The position numbers and the translations under genes are program-made. The notes beneath the pieces are model-generated. The model was not told where the DNA came from. It did no database searches and saw only the letters and a program-made list of their open reading frames with translations. Source: Forficula auricularia (taxonomy: Eukaryota; Arthropoda; Insecta; Dermaptera; Forficulidae). From it: a stretch of 64,000 nucleotides of DNA. Location: positions 4,386,832-4,450,831 of the forward strand of contig JALMQS010000075.1 of assembly GCA_024734495.1 (NCBI GenBank), in the 5' to 3' direction. Positions 23,035-34,299 of the stretch are shown one piece after another; the stretch's first letter is position 1; every line of letters starts with the position of its first letter.

Positions 23035-24435
23035 ATGAAAACGGGAAGAAAGAAAGTGCCGGAATATTGGAAATCAAGAACGAAAAATAAAATCCCTAAT
23101 GAAAGGCTATTCACTTTTTTGGAAAAGATTGAAATTATGTACTCATATGTAAGTAATTTATCAAAACTAAATAAGGGTAAGAGTTTATTTTTGATAAAAG
23201 AAAATAATAATAATACTTTTGTTTACAGAACTTTAACTTATAAAGAAAGAAATATAAAAGATTCATTTACTAAAAAATCATAATTTCATATTGTTATTAA
23301 AAGAATAAATATTACCTTCATGAATGCCGATCCTTTGATGTAAAAAAGAAAATTAATCCGAATTCAGAAGCTGGACCTTAAACATCTCAAGAGAACACAT
23401 TAATAACAAACTTTCATTTACTTCATACTCCTGTATATTAACCAAGAAGCAGAATGTAAATGAAAGTATATCTCGCGGAAAATCAATCAATCTCTCGGTT
23501 TAATATATTAATATGTGATTGATTTAAAACATAATATAGACCGAGGAAAGCATGAAGAAATTTGTATCATTGAGAATGGCTTTGATTTTTGGAATATGAA
23601 GGTGGAACGGAACCAGGGCGAGCTGAAAAAATCCTTATCCCACTTGCACAGGGCAGACACGGGCAGTCATTTTTTTTTGGCTTTAGAGAACTATGTCCAT
23701 ACAGCCACGCAGTCCTTATTTTTATATTGGGTAAAGACATAAATACCAAATAAAAAATCCCCTTATTAATGTGCATTAAGAAACAGGCAAGTGGTGCGAA
23801 TAAAAGAACATTAGAGTAGAGTAATGCACGGTCCCCACCAATTGGTCGGTGGAACCCTCGTGCCCTAGCCACAAGGCAGCAGCTCACTTCAACATGATAC
23901 TCCTGGAGAAGCAACGGAACAACCTTCTGGCCCGTTCCAGTCCATAGAGCCACCTCAAATCCGCCCTCAAATTCTCAAAGATCACAAAGCTCCCATTACC
24001 ACCCCATTGTTCCATTTGAACAACGCGTCAAATGACGACTTTCGGGAAAACATAAAACATGCAAACACAAGAACCTGGACCTCGATCTACGAAAATCAAA
24101 TCGAATCGGTCACTTCCATCATGATTCATTCTTGGATGAGACAAATGGGTGAAGTCGATTTTAGCTCTCTTTCGGATTACATTACAAGGAATCCTAACAC
24201 TGTGAGATAGCCATGATTAAAGTGGGTTAAACTTATGAGCTAAAACATAGAACTTTAAGTTAAACAGAGTATCCATCAGAGGCCTAAGATAGAAAACACC
24301 CCAATGTTCTCACCAGGAAGGATATTCGAGGGAAGAATGCAGATCCTAAACTCAGAAAAAGAAACCAACATTGTTGACATGGCATATCCCACCACCCTTC
24401 TATACTATAAATTTATTAATACTTCTGTTAAATAA
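23035..24435 (+). CDS. Unrecognised three-exon gene, predicted 205-residue protein
   Basis: Proposed exons are 23035-23151, 23869-24201 and 24268-24435 (stop TAA 24433-24435). Exon 1 (39 codons, MKTGRKKVPEYWKSRTKNK...) ends in phase 0 at TCATAT|GTAAGTAAT. Exon 2 starts after TGCCCTAG, runs 111 codons in phase 0 and ends at AACACT|GTGAGA. Exon 3 starts after TTAAACAG, again in phase 0, and has 55 codons plus stop, with AATAAA overlapping the stop. The second intron is only 66 bases, typical of insects. Composition looks coding throughout (exon 2: NTRTWTSIYENQIESVTSIM; exon 3: PMFSPGRIFEGRMQILNSEK). No signal peptide, membrane segment or known domain is visible; basic N terminus, Pro/Gln-rich middle. 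An out-of-frame ATG lies 11 bases upstream, so the start could differ. I do not recognise the protein. Confidence 0.6.
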
Positions 24436-26239
24436 ATCTAAGATAGTGAAATTTTAATTTTTCACTCCTACAATCTAAATCTTAAGATGAATTAAAGTGT
24501 GTAAAAAGTGACGGCGTATCCATCGGAGGTCGAGACGATGAAATATCTGAAAATTCCTACAATTACAATATGACAGCAAATCTTTGTTTCTAATAATATT
24601 TAACACTTTGAGTGAAGATTTCCACCATATTCAGAAGACATTCCCACGTTGCTTGACGCCACATAGAAAGTGATTAAATGGGAAAGCTGAAAATCCCTGA
24701 TATAATATTGAATCTAATTTTAAAAATTGAATAATTTGATGCGAGCTATTAAGAAATTACCTATTTCAAAAAGTAATTCTAATTAATTAAAAGAAAAAGA
24801 TATTTAAATTTCCGATAATTTGTTCTTGAAAGGAAAAAAACAGATTTAAATGCTTTTGGACTAGAATTTTTATCTAAAATTTATGAAATATTTAGATGTG
24901 TCAACGAATTTTGAAGAAATAGTAATCGAAAATATAAAAATAATAAATACTAATGCAAGTAAGAGAAATTTAAATTATGTAAAATTTATCTGTTCTAATG
25001 AAATAAAGTTAAACATTTTTAAAATACTAGAGGGGTACGCTGTAAGAAAAAACATCCTAATTCTTTGTCTATAATTATAATAAATAAAAATTAAAGCCTA
25101 AATGTAAAAAAAAAATCCCATTGAATTTTATAGTAACTAACTAAATGCCATGCTAAAAAATAATTATACTCATATTTGGTGCGCTATTGATGAGAAAAAC
25201 GTGAATGTATTGGATGGGACACGGATGAAATCATCAGAACACCATGGTTGAAGGTCATGAAAGAAAAGAGAAAAAACAAGTTAAAAAATGAAATTCAATT
25301 ACGTATAATGATAATAAAATTGAAAATGTTAAGTGTAATTCATATGGTTAATAAGACATGAATTCGACCACTTTCTATAGTGAATAATTCACTGCACTGA
25401 AATTGAATTAATGCGTACGAATCATGCGAACTTAGTTGTACATTTTTTAGTGAGAATTTTAAAGTACGTCTGCGTAGGTCGCCCTAGTGCAGAGCTAGTG
25501 CAGTGAGTCGAATTCACTAGAAGAAAAAAATGCTTTGGAATCTCTGAGATAAATCTAAGTTTTTTAAAACTCTAAATAGTTTATTAATTGATATTTGGTT
25601 GATAAGTATAAACTAACGAAATACATATAAGAAGATCTTTAAATTAATTTGATTAATTTTTTAAGCTTTAATAACATAAGATAAATTGTTTTTTCTAAAT
25701 ATTTATAATAAATAGTTATCGAAGTATATTAACCTTGTCGTTAAAATATAAGTTTCAAACTCGCAGTCAGCCGATGTTCTCGAATATGTTATATAAGCTT
25801 ACGATGAAATCAATTCTGAAAAACCTCGACGACTTGAAAAAAACTAGCTTTTTTTCTAATCTCTCCTATAAAAATAAATAAATATAAATTTTATAATACT
25901 TAAACCTATTGAATATATTATAGGCTGGGGAAAATTCTCGTCTTAATGTTCAAGGTAATTAAAAAAGAAAAGTACACTCGAGGTACAAAAAATGTATATT
26001 CACATCCTAAACTTACAACATATAAGTCTTATCTCATGTGCTTTAGAAAATATTATTGGCCAAGTGGTACCATTGTCCAAAAATTGTGAAATTTTGTAAC
26101 TTGAGTACTTTATTTTAATTCATTGGATGAATTTTGCCCTCCTCTGTATAGTATAAGAAAAAATATTGAAGTTATAGAAAATAAATAAATCAATAATACT
26201 CGTAATAATAATAATAATAATAATTAAATAAATAAGTCA
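24436..26239. other. AT-rich non-coding stretch
   Basis: No supported gene. Near 24515 a segment (GTATCCATCGGAGG...) weakly echoes the start of exon 3 at 24270. An (AAT)n tract lies at 26200-26226 next to the LINE tail. Confidence 0.4.
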
Positions 26240-27357
26240 CCTATGTTCTTTTTTTTTTTTTTTTTTAATGCAATCGAATGCAAGAAGGGGTGCACCAGTA
26301 AAGATGTAGCCCCTATGGATCTCGAAAGACCCTTGCATTACCGAAGAGAAGGAAAGTTGTTTAAGTGAGAGGGTGTAGACGTAGGTGTCTATGCACCCTG
26401 GTTTTGAAGGTTTGAAGATCATAGGTGCTGGGAAAGATAGAGGCTGGGAGAGAGTTCCAGTTCCTTGACGTCATGGGGATATATGAATTCGCGAATGAAG
26501 TGGTCCGGCACTTTTCTAATTTGACCGCGAAAGAGTGTTGGGAGTCGGCAAAACGTGTGCTGCGTGCAAAGCATGCTTTGGGGGGAATTATTGATTTTAT
26601 CTCATCAGAGCACCTGCCGTGATAGTATCTATAGAAAAGGGAAAGGGCGGAGACATCTCTTCGATGAGCCAGCGAGTCGAGGGAGTCGGTGAGGGTAGAA
26701 TCGTCAATTAGCCTGACGGCTCGTTTCTGAATTGCATCAAGGGTAGCAAGAGAATATTTTGAGGCTCCTCTCCACAGATGAGAGCCGTATTCGAGATAGG
26801 GGCGGATTTGGGCCTTGTAGATGGTGAGAAGTTGTGGGGGTTTGTAAAATCGCTTGGACCTGAATAAGAAGCCAATCTTCCTTGCTGCAGATTTCGCCAC
26901 AGAGGAGATGTGTTCATTCCAAGACAGGTCAGATGCGACAGAGACGCCCAACATGGATAGGCTGTCACACATTTTCAGGGTATTCGAATCGAAGTGAATA
27001 TCAGGGAAATCTCTATTTTCGCGCCTAGAAATTAGACAACATTGAGTCTTGTTTGAATTGAAGTTAACTAAATTTTGAGAGCCCCATTTATTCAGTTTGT
27101 CTAGGTCGAGAGTAATTGAGGAGGCAATATTGATTCGATTATTCGGGAGAGAGGGTTTGCCGTGTAGAGTGCTATCGTCGGCGTAACAATGAGTGGGGTT
27201 TGCCGTTTGATCAATAAGGTCGTTTATATAAATAAGGAAGAGTGTGGAGGAGATTACAGAGCCTTGGGGAACACCAGAGTTTGTGGAGAACGATTCAGAA
27301 GATGTTCCATCCACCACAACTTTTATACTTCGGTTTGTCAGAAAGCTTTCAATCCAT
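26240..27357 (-). pseudogene. 5'-truncated non-LTR retrotransposon (Jockey/CR1-type reverse transcriptase)
   Basis: An intact 318-codon frame (27317-26361), open further upstream to about 27355 (WIESFLTNRSIKV), encodes the C-terminal half of a reverse transcriptase. It has the GVPQGSVISSTLF block, the catalytic YADD (about residue 45), the LGV motif, then the conserved LEYGSHLWRGA and RRDVSALSLFYRYYHGRC region. Endonuclease and the N-terminal RT motifs are missing. The 3' end on the minus strand is a 20-base A-run at 26251-26270, so it is a normal 5'-truncated insertion. Flanks GAACTTAG (5') and GAACATAG (after the tail) may be an imperfect target duplication. Related copies are at 41957-42590 and 47655-48150. 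Confidence 0.9.
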
Positions 27358-28499
27358 CATTCTAAGTTCCCACTAAGAAGAATTCGTAATATAATACTTT
27401 TTATATACAAAAGTAATCAATTTCATTAGGAGTTTCCTTTAATAATTGTCGACCCACTTAAGAATTATTTATTCCATTCACTTTTCAATTATTCATTTAG
27501 AATCTAGAAATAAATAAAATATGAAAATGTGAACATTCAATATTATTGAATTTTATTAAACGTAATTAAAAACTTTCTCTCTCATTTTCTTGTTGCTCAA
27601 TAGGTTAAAATATTAATCCTCAAGTATAGGAAACCCATGACAATTATATTATTTCGTGTTGGGAAGTTTTATAAAGAAAACTTTGTATGAATAAAAGACT
27701 AGGAAAAAGTGTAACTAATACAAAATATAGGTATTTCTCATATAATATTCATTAAATAGGGACTAAGGGGCAGGATGAAAGGGAGTGTGCCATTCGTTCT
27801 CGCGGATTAACCCCAGCAGTTTGTAAAAGTTTGACCGGCTCTAATCTAGTCCTTGTACTAATTTTCATTAAAACAAGCTCACTGAAAAACGTATTTAAAA
27901 ATAAAAAGTATTACATAGGAACTGGTTAAATTAACTAGTATCTGAGGTAAAAATAAATAAATAAAAACAATTTTTTATTTAAATATTTGCAGAACTAATA
28001 AAAATATAACAAATTATAAGTAGCCCAAATATCCTGACAAGAATAAAAAAAAATCCGTCAGATAGGTCAGAAAATTATCGAAATGTTTCAACAAAGGGGA
28101 ACAGAATTCGCTCAAGACTTGATTTAATAATAATTTACCATGTATCTCGAGTTCACCATTTATTTGCTACCTATAATTTTAACCCTATTCACAATAATCA
28201 GGGAAACATTAATTAGACTAGTAAGAAAAAATTAAATAGGAATGAATTTTTCTCTTGAAAACACAAAATTCTTTGTATCTGTTTCTAATCTGCATAATTA
28301 TATTGAATTAGTGGCCATATTATACTTTTGAGAACATTCATCTTTTTCATTAGATATTTTTTAAATTTATTTATTTCACATTATTTAATTTAAAAATAAT
28401 AGTATGTATTCAATAAAAATAAATGTATTTTATATTGTTAAAGGATAAATAAATTGAATTGCTTCTTTCCAGTAATTTATTTTATTATTCAAATGGTTA

Positions 28500-28545
28500 A
28501 TCCAAATATTTCGAGAGCGCTTGCGGCATCTCTTCCTCAGTGGAA
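28500..28545 (-). ncRNA. Hammerhead ribozyme, all helices intact
   Basis: Minus strand: helix I UCCA, core CUGAGGA (28540-28534), helix II AGAG...CUCU around a CG-rich loop region, GAA, helix III a single A-U pair with UA loop, cleavage base U (28505), then UGGA, perfectly complementary to UCCA. The core matches CUGANGA...GAAA. It stands alone; no facing partner was seen within 500 bases. Confidence 0.78.
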
Positions 28546-28619
28546 ACTGTGGGACCATACAAGAGGCAAGTATTTTATACTTAAACCCAATGGAATGATT
28601 CTATAGAAATCTCTAGAAA

Positions 28620-29640
28620 ATAATTCCCTTATTTTATTGAAAAGAGCTAATAACTAAAGATAAACATAAGATTGTTTTTTTGGAAATGTTATATTGATAG
28701 TTTGTCTTCGATGACTTAAGATAATGAATGGGGCGAAAGTGAACGCTTGGGCGCTTTTAGAATAATTTCCTGGTTTAGCGTCTTTTCTTATCAATCTACT
28801 CATCCTTAACTCAAACTAATTATTCTAAAACTAATAATTTAATTACCTACATACAAAGTCAATATATGTAGATTGAAATAATTATATTATAAAAATTGTA
28901 AGATAAAAAAAGTTAAATTTTCACTTCATCGTAACTCAGTAATAAAGAATTTTCTATTAAAGAAGTAAAATATAAGTTTTTCAAGCAATTCAAGACAATA
29001 ATAAAATTGCTAACACACATAAACACATAAATTCACACATCTCTCAAAAGCTAATTATTTGGATTTGAAAAAACATCATCTTCACGAAAATGAAGTCGTT
29101 TAGATTTATATAGAAATTTTATAATGAAAATAGCAAATTATGCAAATATTCGGATTAAGTAAAATATTCTTTGTTAAAGTCTGAAGATTTTTAAAAGCCT
29201 AATTAATAATTATTTTAGAAGAGCTAGGATAGAGGAGCTATGAGTTTACCTATCTATATAGTACATTCTCTATATCTGACGATTCGGAAAACACTTCGGA
29301 AGATTAATTAGAAGTATGGCTATACTTTGAATTATTTGAACTTATTAATCACGGCGATTTAAAATAAAATTTCAGAGATGAATTGCATTAGCGTGGGGAG
29401 TTGATGTACTCGGCGTCGCGTAGAGAGCGGGACTGATTGGTCTCCGAAAAATCTAGGGATCACGGGACCAGTATTTCACTAATATCGAAGCTCGTGGAAT
29501 TATTTGAGAAAAATATTTATTTTTTCATATTATTTAGATGAAAAAAATATTATTAAAAAAAGGCAAAATATTCACTATCAATTTTTTTTAATTGTAAATA
29601 ATAATATTATATCTGCAAGGCTTAAGCCCAAAGGAAAATC
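28620..29640 (+). repeat. Left half of a degenerate duplication (with 30430-31640)
   Basis: Blocks recur in the same order in both segments: TAATTCCCTTATTT, GGGCGCTTTTA-A-TAAT, AAAGAATTTTCTATTAA-AAGTA, GATTAATTAGAAGTA, AAAATAAAATTT-A, GCGTGG-GAG, AAAGCGGGACTGATT / AGAGCGGGACTGATT, CCAAAAAATCTAG / CGAAAAATCTAGGGAT and CAGTATTT-C-CTAATATC. It may be two old copies of one large repeat or a local tandem duplication. Confidence 0.6.
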
Positions 29641-30429
29641 AGTCAATAAATTAAAAATTAAATTAAAAATTTTTAGTGGTAATAAATTAAAGAAAAAAAA
29701 TACATTTTTAACACTTGCTTTATGCTTAAAGATTAAAAAAATATAGCTGATATAGAGAAAAAATCGAAACGTTATATGTATGAGTATCCCTTGAAAAATT
29801 AGTGCTAGGAATTTGAAACTTAGTACAAAAGTACAGTTTATTAATAGAAATCCGTGTGCCAAATTTCAATTAATCAATCATCTATTACTTTTCAAGAGCT
29901 CTACAACTCTACATATAACGATTCGGTTTTTCTGATTTGATGAGTTTTTCAACAGGAAGTTTCTGAAGCATCTAAGTCTAAGCCCTAATCAACTTTTCCT
30001 TTAGAATTACCAAATATTTTTGGTTCTTGCGTAGTCAAGGGTATGGGGAACAGTCAGAAAAAAACATTTTTGCAAGAGAACGAACTTTACATTATTAAAT
30101 AAATCTTAATGATACAGGAATCTGGACAAATCGACAAAAGAATATATTTTGGCAGCGGAAATTATCAAATTAAACACGCCCAGCAGGCTTTAGCTTGCAA
30201 TCCTACCGAGAAAATGTTATTAGAAAAAATAAATGATTAATTTTATTAAAAACAAATTTCGTATGAATTGATTTTCTAAAATGAACATCCCATAATAAAT
30301 ATCTGTTAATCCTTATTTATTTGATTAAAAAATCTACCTAATGAGAATATAATTATTTAATTTAAAAAAATGTATTCGATAAATTTTTTCTTTCCTTAAA
30401 AGCAAATCCAAAGAATCTGGGAAATTTCG

Positions 30430-31640
30430 AAAAAAATAATTCCCTTATTTCATTAAAAATATTTTAAAAACAATTAAAGATAAAACTAAAAAAAATAATA
30501 AATTCTCTGAAATACAATTGAGGTAGAATGTCTCAGCCTGGTATAGAAAGAAAAGGGTGCGAAATATAAGTTTGGGCGCTTTTATAGTAATCCCGGATAC
30601 ATGTCGAGACAAGTCCAAATTCATTGGAGACATTGAAACAAGCTCTGACACGAAATAAAGAATTTTCTATTAATCAAGTATAGTAAGAGTTTTATCAATA
30701 GCATCTATTTCTTAACACAGGCTAACTATTTTAATACTAAAAATAAAATTGCATGCAAAGACTATTATATAGAGTTGACATATGTTAAAAAAATTGCAAA
30801 ATAAAAACACATTAAAAAGAATTGTACACTCAATCTATCGTTATAGGTTAAAGAAGTATGAAATAATTTTTTAGTTAAAAAGTAAAATAAAAGCTTTCAA
30901 ATCTATTCAATGAAAATAATAATTAAATTAGTCAAACACAAACATATACTTAATTGAAAAGTTTTTGTTTTGCCGAGAGTAGCAGAGTTGTTGATTCACA
31001 AAGAGAAACAAAGAGGTTGTCCTCTGCTTGATGCAAATAAACATACACACATATATCATCTCGATATATATGTGTGTATGTTTATTTGCATCAAGCAGAG
31101 GACTTTCTTTGTTTCTCTTTGTGAACAAACATATACTTTTATATATAAACACTCAATTTTTTTAATTCAAGGTAAAAGATTGAAAGAAACACTGATTTTG
31201 ATATATGCATATTGCATATATATTATATAATCGTTAATATATATATGTATATATACCTATATGTTTCAAGTGATAATAATCCAATTATTTACTGTTCAGA
31301 TTTTGTATTTTGAAGTCTAATTAGTGATGATTTTACTAGGACTAGCATAGCATAGCTCACCTAGTTTCATGATTTCTCGATAAATGACAACTTGGAAACC
31401 ACTTCAAAAGATTAATTAGAAGTAGCACTAGATTTTTAATTACTTTAACTATTTATAATCTCGAACAAAAATAAAATTTTAAAGTTGAATCTATTTGCGT
31501 GGAGAGCCCATGTTCTCAGTGTCGCCTGAAAAGCGGGACTGATTCCGCTCCAAAAAATCTAGTGACATCACGTGATCAGTATTTCCCTAATATCATATCT
31601 CGTGCAATTATTTATAACAAGTATTTATTATGGGTTATTT
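30430..31640 (+). repeat. Right half of the degenerate duplication
   Basis: See 28620-29640. This copy has been interrupted by the fold-back element at 30952-31124, so the duplication predates that insertion. Confidence 0.6.
30952..31124. mobile_element. Fold-back element, family F2, with 14-bp target duplication
   Basis: 173 bases flanked by ACAAACATATACTT (30938-30951 and 31125-31138). Head AATTGAAAAGTTTTTGTTTT and GCCGAGAGTAGCAGAGTTG is unpaired. The arms CACAAAGAGAAACAAAGAGG, GTCCTCTGCTTGATGCAAAT and AAACATACACACATATAT are mirrored on the right, where six bases (AACCTC) of the arm are missing. The centre is AT-only and the hammerhead is absent. Confidence 0.88.
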
Positions 31641-31698
31641 TTTGCATTGAAAAAAATGAAAAAATAAATCAGATTTATTATTTTATTAATTGTAAAGT

Positions 31699-31932
31699 GG
31701 AATCGGATTAGCCGAGAGCTTAAAGACACTAGCCTTCTAAGCAGGAGTCCCGGGTTCGAGTCCGAGTCCCTGCATTGATATTTAACCGGCTATAATCTGA
31801 TTCCTAGTCACCAATCCGTCTGGCAAGCGTGGTGACTTAATGCTAACCTCCTTCCATTTGATGGAAGAGGCCTATATTCAGCAGTGGATTGTCGCTATCG
31901 ACAGGCTGATGATGATGATGATGATGATGATG
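31699..31932 (+). mobile_element. tRNA-derived SINE with GATGAT tail
   Basis: 234 bases flanked by AATTGTAAAGT (31688-31698 and 31933-31943). The 5' part is tRNA-like: A-box-like TTAGCCGAGAGCTTA, anticodon-arm-like CTAGCCTTCTAAGC, and B box GGGTTCGAGTCC. The body has GAGGCCTATATTCAGCAGTG and then CGACAGGCTGATGATGATG. An end of this CAGCAGTGG...GGCTGATGATG form is shared with insect RTE-clade LINEs, which presumably supplied the mobilising enzyme. Confidence 0.9.
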
Positions 31933-32044
31933 AATTGTAAAGTATAATATATGAATGTATGGCTTTGAGTGAAAATACATAAAACAATAAATAAATAATT
32001 TTTTTTAAGAAAATGAACTTTTAGATTATTTTCAGTTTTATGAT

Positions 32045-32640
32045 AAAATAAACTGCAACGGATCGCTGCTAAACTTTAACCAAATTCATTTAAAATATTA
32101 ATATGTTTATTCCTTTATTATTAATCAGATATTACTTGCAATTTGCAATTCATGTTGATTGAAAAGTTTTTGTTTTGCCGAGAGTAGCAGAGTTGTTGAT
32201 TCACAAAGAGAAACAAAGAGGTTGTCCTCTGCTTGATGCAAATAAACATACACACATATATATCGAGATGATATATCTGTAAATAATATATATACAGATG
32301 TATCATCTCGATATATATGTGTGTATGTTTATTTGCATCAAGCAGAGGACAACCTCTTTGTTTCTCTTTATTAATTCATGTTGACTTTAATTCAAAAATA
32401 ATGAATGATTCTCATTTTTGACGTTTCGGTTATTATTAGTAACCATTGCTGAAGAAATGGAGGAATCGACTTAAAATCAAAAATAACAATCGATTCCTAT
32501 CTAATACTAGAGGAATAACCTTATTAGATTCTATTTTTGATGTTTTGACTATTAATGGCAACCTCTACTGAAACGTGGAAGAATCGACTTAAAATCAAAA
32601 AGACTAAATTCTTTTATGGTAAACAACTCAAGTTTAAATG
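32045..32640. repeat. Repeat family R3, copy 1 (interrupted), with hammerhead-like 3' halves
   Basis: Matches 48150-48560 from CTGCAACGGATCG through CAAAAAGACTAAATTCTTTT. This copy is split by the fold-back element at 32159-32372. Twice it carries, on the minus strand, a GGTT...AACC hairpin followed by GAAACGTC (32415-32455) or a decayed version CAAAACATC (32515-32560). The GAAACGTC part is that of a Penelope-type hammerhead, but the expected CUGANGA is not recognisable. Confidence 0.7.
32159..32372. mobile_element. Fold-back element, family F2, with 12-bp target duplication and empty site
   Basis: 214 bases flanked by AATTCATGTTGA (32147-32158 and 32373-32384). Same head and arms as 30952-31124, here with both arms complete and a centre ATATCTGTAAATAATATATA that keeps the outer stem going. 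The paralogous stretch at 48236-48270 lacks the element and has one copy of the target (AGTTCATGTTGACTTTAATT), giving independent proof of the insertion ends. Confidence 0.93.
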
Positions 32641-32969
32641 AAAAAATCGCACTTTTTGGCCTTTCGACGAGACGCCATGTAATTTTTGTCAAAACCGTCA
32701 CGTGCTAAAATTCAACCTAATTGAATACTACAATTTGTGACTTTAATTAAGTCTATGGGTTCCGTAGTCTTTACCTAAGGACCCTTTGAAGTCTCGATTG
32801 CCGGGAGACCGATTACAATACTTTACCCATGCTTTGCATTGGATAAAGTAAAAATGTTCTGAATTATTTGATGTAAAGGTGGAAATACCATATAATTTTT
32901 TTAAATTATTTACGTATAGATAGAAAGAAAATTCTGGCTAAGATCTCGAAAGTATATATTTATTCAGCC

Positions 32970-33012
32970 TTCCGCCGACGTTTCGGACCCTCATTTGTAT
33001 CCTTCTTGTAAT
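32970..33012 (-). ncRNA. Hammerhead relic
   Basis: Minus strand: AAGAAGGA...GGTCC followed by GAAACGTC GGCGG. Helix II GGA/TCC and the 3' core are intact, but the CUG of CUGAAGA reads TAC. Likely inactive. Confidence 0.45.
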
Positions 33013-33276
33013 TAATTATTATTTTTTGAATATACTGATTGGCTTAACCATAATGGAATAATAGTTTTTAAGAAATTTGGTGTTGGTACTTGGTGAAACA
33101 TTTTTTAAAATTATTGGATAAGTTTAAGAATGATATATATTGTAGATATCAGCTTAAACACACTAAAGATACACGAATTTTGATATAATACATAATGAAC
33201 GATAATTTAAATTAAATTCAAGATCTATTCTTTAGGAGTTAAAAGGGGATAAATATTTTTATTTATAATAATTCAT

Positions 33277-33808
33277 GGTACTTACGTATTAACGCCACCA
33301 CAGCTACAGATTTGGCGGTTTTTAAGCGCCGCTACTGACGACAGATTCTTTTATAAAATGAATATTAATTAAAAAGAATTAATAAATACCCAAAAAATTC
33401 GAATATTTAAAAGTCATTGCCGGTTCGGTTAAGATATATTCAGTTCGGCTCGGTTCGGCTCGTATATCTTCATTTCGGGCTGCCATTTAGGCTATTAGGT
33501 TGGCTAACGCCAACCTAATCCCCTAAAAACCAAGCGGTAATGAAGTTATACGTGCCAAACCGAGCCAAACTGAATATATCTTAACCGAACCTTCCAAAGT
33601 TTGTTCGGGAACCCATTTTTTTATCTAAATGAACCGAGATGATGAATAGAACCGAACCTTTGAAAAGTTCTAAAAGTGAAAATTGCCAACGCCCACTGGC
33701 GCTCACTTGAGACAATTTGATACATCACACTCCATAAACTCAATTTCAGTTCAAATTTGTAGTTTAAAATTTTATTTGTAGCTGCTGTGGCGTTAATACG
33801 TAAGTACC
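33277..33808. mobile_element. TIR element with nested inverted repeats
   Basis: 532 bases. Terminal repeats GGTACTTACGTATTAACGCC/ACCACAGCTAC and their complement at 33778-33808. Flanks TAATTCAT and AAATTCAT (33269-33276 and 33809-33816) are an 8-bp target duplication with one mismatch. A second inverted pair lies inside: GGTTCGGTTAAGATATATTC (from 33422) and GAATATATCTTAACCGAACC (to 33592), around a GGCT...GCCAACC core. No frame. The 8-bp target fits hAT or P-type elements; the terminal sequence does not decide. Confidence 0.8.
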
Positions 33809-34250
33809 AAATTCATTCAGAACCAATCCATTGCATAAGATTTTAAATCTAAAAATCGTGAAAAACAGTCGAATTCTCAGATTTCCCTGAATTTCGCACG
33901 AATTATTATAATAATGTAATGTAACTAAAAAAATGTTTAAATAAATATTCCTGTAGACGCGAAAAATACAATTTATTTTCAGAAAAAAATCTTAAATATA
34001 ACTTAAAACCCCTAAAAAAGTTGACTTGAGCTAATAATAACCTTTATGTAAATAATTTTATGCTGAAGAAATTTTCGAAATAAACTTTTCCTAGATACTG
34101 ATTAACTTAATTTCCTCATGGGAGATCCAACCTGAAAGAATAACATCATCAATGCTACTTTGAATAAATCAAACCCACTTCTGAATACGAAACATTAATA
34201 TCGTGCAAAGTGCATAGATAATTTTTATTAACCTTTTAATTCCAACATGT

Positions 34251-34293
34251 TTGGTCCTACTCGAAAAAATCTCTTCAGTTCATCTGAAGGACC
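34251..34293 (-). ncRNA. Hammerhead relic with clear helix I
   Basis: Minus strand: GGTCC...CTGAAGA GATTTTTTC GAGTA GGACC. CUGAAGA and a GGTCC/GGACC closing helix are intact, but the GAAA core reads GAGT. Probably inactive. Confidence 0.4.
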
Positions 34294-34299
34294 ACAACC

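Noticed and set aside
23567..23953. 128-codon minus-strand frame.
   Set aside because: It overlaps exon 2 of the spliced plus-strand model, which has better splice and composition support; the minus frame appears to be a shadow.
32415..32455. Minus-strand AACCGAAACGTC in the R3 repeats as a functional hammerhead.
   Set aside because: The helix II hairpin and 3' core are present, but the 5' core reads CAGCAAT instead of CUGANGA; at most a relic.
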